A DNA stretch of 35,454 bases from Planctomycetota bacterium. Lineage in GTDB: Bacteria > Planctomycetota > Planctomycetia > Pirellulales > Pirellulaceae. Below the pieces are notes generated by a model. That model was given only the letters and a program-made list of their open reading frames with translations. It made no database searches and was not told the origin of the DNA. Of the stretch, positions 33,850 through 35,454 are shown in pieces. How positions within the stretch are numbered: position 1 is the first letter of the stretch; the number at the start of each line of letters is the position of its first letter. The stretch is from positions 1 through 35,454 of the forward strand of contig JAJDEH010000117.1 in NCBI GenBank assembly GCA_029259935.1. The letters run 5' to 3'. The translations under genes and the position numbers were made by a program.

Positions 33850-35004
33850 ATGTTTTTGTCACCCGTCCGGGCCTCCGTAAAACGCCTGCTGTTGGATTCA
33901 CTCAGCAGCCTTTCGCGCAGGCACACCGTGATGCTTCCGGCGGAAGCCGGTTGCGACGACTCGATCCTCGCGGTCAACACGACCTATCGGGCGGCCGGCG
34001 AGTTGCTGAACGTCGACATCCAAGAGGAGCACCCCGGAAGGCTTTCCTTGGAACTGCTGGGCTATGAGAGGCGTTTTCCTTCCAAGCAACTTTGGTCGTC
34101 GGCGAAGCAGGCTTATTTAGCACCCTGCCGACTCGTGTTGGACTTGAAAAACGGAAACATTCAACTGGCGGGAAAATCTCTCGGCACCGCGCCCTGGCCG
34201 CCGCAAGGCCGGCGATTCTGTTGGAGGTTGAGCTACACTGCGGCGGATGGCACGCGGCGCGGCCGGATCACGGGCCACTATCTGCCCGGTCATGGTGAAA
34301 TAGACGCCGAATATTACAACGGCGATAACTACGTGGATCATGAGGAAGAGAGTGCTGGCGAACGGGAGCAAATCCTTGATCTGATGCGGCAGTACGAAGC
34401 GCGCGGGCCAATGCTTGAGGTTGGTTGTGCGTCGGGCGGAATGCTGGCGGCCCTGGATTCCGCGGGCGTGAACGCGTCGTACGGCGTCGATGTATCGCAG
34501 TGGGCAGTTAGCCGGGCGACGGAACGGCTCGGGCCTGAACGAGCTTGGGTGTGCGACGCAAGTGAGGAAGAACTACCGTCGGAGCTTTGCGCTCGGGGTG
34601 CGTTTCAGACGTTGTTCATGTGGGCCGTCTTCGAGCACTTCGCGAATCCGTATGCCGTGCTCGCCAAGCTAACTCGGGAAGTGGCCATCGGAGGCAAGTT
34701 GCTGTTTCTCACTTCGAATGCGGACAGCTTGAACCACTTCTTGTTTGGCTCGCAGTGGGAAGGCCATTTTGATTGGACACATTTTGGCGTCGAGCAAGTG
34801 AGTGTGACGTCGATCAAGGAACAGCTGCCGAAACTGAATTGGAAGATCGAGCATTTGACGACCTATTTGGCTTGGGATTGCAATCCTGATCCAACCCACG
34901 CCACGGTTCGAGAATGGTATGGGTCCGACGCGAGATTTCGTCGCTTGTTGGTGGAAAAGGATCTCGGCGATTTGATTGTCTGTGTCGCTACCAAGACTTC
35001 CTAG
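33850..35004 (+). CDS. SAM-dependent methyltransferase of the polysaccharide cluster
   Basis: The frame is open from 33586 but overlaps the ATPase gene; the ATG at 33850 gives 384 residues. The N-terminal 150 residues show no known domain. From about 175 a class I methyltransferase begins: EYYNGDNYVDHEEES, SAM motif MLEVGCASGG (188-197), YGVDVSQWAV, the acidic CDASEEELP, and MWAVFEHFANPYAVLAKLTR. This is the pattern of methyltransferases in O-antigen and capsule loci. The substrate may be a terminal sugar of the exported polymer. It follows the ATPase by 103 bases on the same strand and is followed by a glycosyltransferase after 42. Enzyme class is secure. Confidence 0.88.
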   Translation: MFLSPVRASVKRLLLDSLSSLSRRHTVMLPAEAGCDDSILAVNTTYRAAGELLNVDIQEEHPGRLSLELLGYERRFPSKQLWSSAKQAYLAPCRLVLDLKNGNIQLAGKSLGTAPWPPQGRRFCWRLSYTAADGTRRGRITGHYLPGHGEIDAEYYNGDNYVDHEEESAGEREQILDLMRQYEARGPMLEVGCASGGMLAALDSAGVNASYGVDVSQWAVSRATERLGPERAWVCDASEEELPSELCARGAFQTLFMWAVFEHFANPYAVLAKLTREVAIGGKLLFLTSNADSLNHFLFGSQWEGHFDWTHFGVEQVSVTSIKEQLPKLNWKIEHLTTYLAWDCNPDPTHATVREWYGSDARFRRLLVEKDLGDLIVCVATKTS

Positions 35005-35046
35005 TTCGTGCCGCTCTCGAAGAGCATTTTTCAAAAGAAGCAGATC

Positions 35047-35454
35047 ATGAAGATTGTGCATGCCCTAGGATGGTACTGGCCGGAGTCGCTGGGGGGCACG
35101 GAAATTTATGTCGACGGCTTGTGCCAGGGGCTAAGCAAGGCAGGGCATACGCCGCTGGTCGCGGCACCGCTCGCGGGTGCCACGGAAGAGCAATCCTACG
35201 AACATAACGGCGTCCCAGTCTTTCGTTACCCAATTCCCGCAAAAGCAACTCGCGGCGAAGCCAAGGGTTACGCGGCCGTGCGCGGTGCCAATCGCTTTCA
35301 CCAGTGGATGATCAACCAGCGGGCGGACGTTTATCACTTTCATTCGTTCGTGACGGGGCTTGGCATCCATGAACTGCAAGCAGCCAAGTCGACCGGCGCG
35401 CCGGTCGTCGGTACGACACACTATCCCAGCTTGGGATACGTCTGCCAGCGGGGG
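35047..35454 (+). CDS. Glycosyltransferase, GT4-like, truncated by the window edge
   Basis: The first 136 codons of a gene that continues past the right edge; there is no stop. The start MKIVHALGWYWPESLGGTEI, with the glycine pair at 16-17 followed by TEIYV, is the typical N-terminus of retaining GT-B glycosyltransferases that use nucleotide sugars. Further features are LCQGLSKAGHTPLVAAP and ADVYHFHSFVTGLGIHEL, the expected end of the N-terminal Rossmann domain. The nucleotide-binding C-terminal half with the EX7E motif is out of view. It belongs to the polysaccharide cluster, 42 bases after the methyltransferase gene. Family is likely, donor and acceptor unknown. Confidence 0.88.
   Translation, partial: MKIVHALGWYWPESLGGTEIYVDGLCQGLSKAGHTPLVAAPLAGATEEQSYEHNGVPVFRYPIPAKATRGEAKGYAAVRGANRFHQWMINQRADVYHFHSFVTGLGIHELQAAKSTGAPVVGTTHYPSLGYVCQRG

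Overview
The window looks like chromosomal DNA of a planctomycete, probably of the Pirellula/Rhodopirellula kind. This is an inference from gene content: an ECF sigma factor next to a zinc-finger Ser/Thr kinase, a secreted beta-barrel protein and several small secreted proteins of planctomycete style, moderately high GC, many GTG or TTG starts, and genes on both strands in short transcription units. I see no rRNA, tRNA, CRISPR array, transposase or phage gene. Most of it is housekeeping and cell-envelope DNA; no defence island is visible.

Left part (1-8460): aconitase (minus), a secreted protein of unknown function (minus), a small secreted protein (plus), then a partner-switching pair on the plus strand (STAS anti-sigma antagonist and RsbW-like ATPase) behind a good sigma70-type promoter, meeting a fused TrpE-TrpG anthranilate synthase on the minus strand head-on. 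The trpEG promoter and a possible 11-residue leader ORF are readable.

Middle-left (8460-15170): a gene-poor stretch with a possible tiny lipoprotein, followed by a signalling operon: ECF sigma factor, membrane-anchored Ser/Thr kinase with an N-terminal anti-sigma-like zinc finger, and two small Cys-containing proteins. A PH-like membrane protein and a VWA-domain membrane protein follow, with two kinds of intergenic repeat (a palindromic element at 13010-13108 and a 66-bp tandem repeat at 15195-15326).

Centre (15170-20400): rpmE, prfA and prmC form a translation cluster: L31, release factor 1 and the methyltransferase that modifies the release-factor GGQ motif. A membrane protein with a degenerate GGDEF domain, an orphan Flp-type pilin and a HAMP-like two-helix membrane protein follow.

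Right-centre (20400-31010): btaA-btaB for the betaine lipid DGTS, a HEAT/LRR/PDZ secreted protein, an MFS transporter with a thioredoxin-fold protein lacking the CxxC motif, an outer-membrane-type beta-barrel protein, two hypothetical proteins, a double-PDZ secreted protein and a tandem-GNAT acetyltransferase.

Right end (31010-35454): the start of a polysaccharide export and modification cluster: ABC-2 permease (Wzm type), ATPase with a C-terminal Wzt-like domain, a SAM methyltransferase and the first 136 codons of a family-4-like glycosyltransferase cut by the window edge. The leader of this operon carries two hairpins, one of them lying between a perfect Shine-Dalgarno and the start codon.
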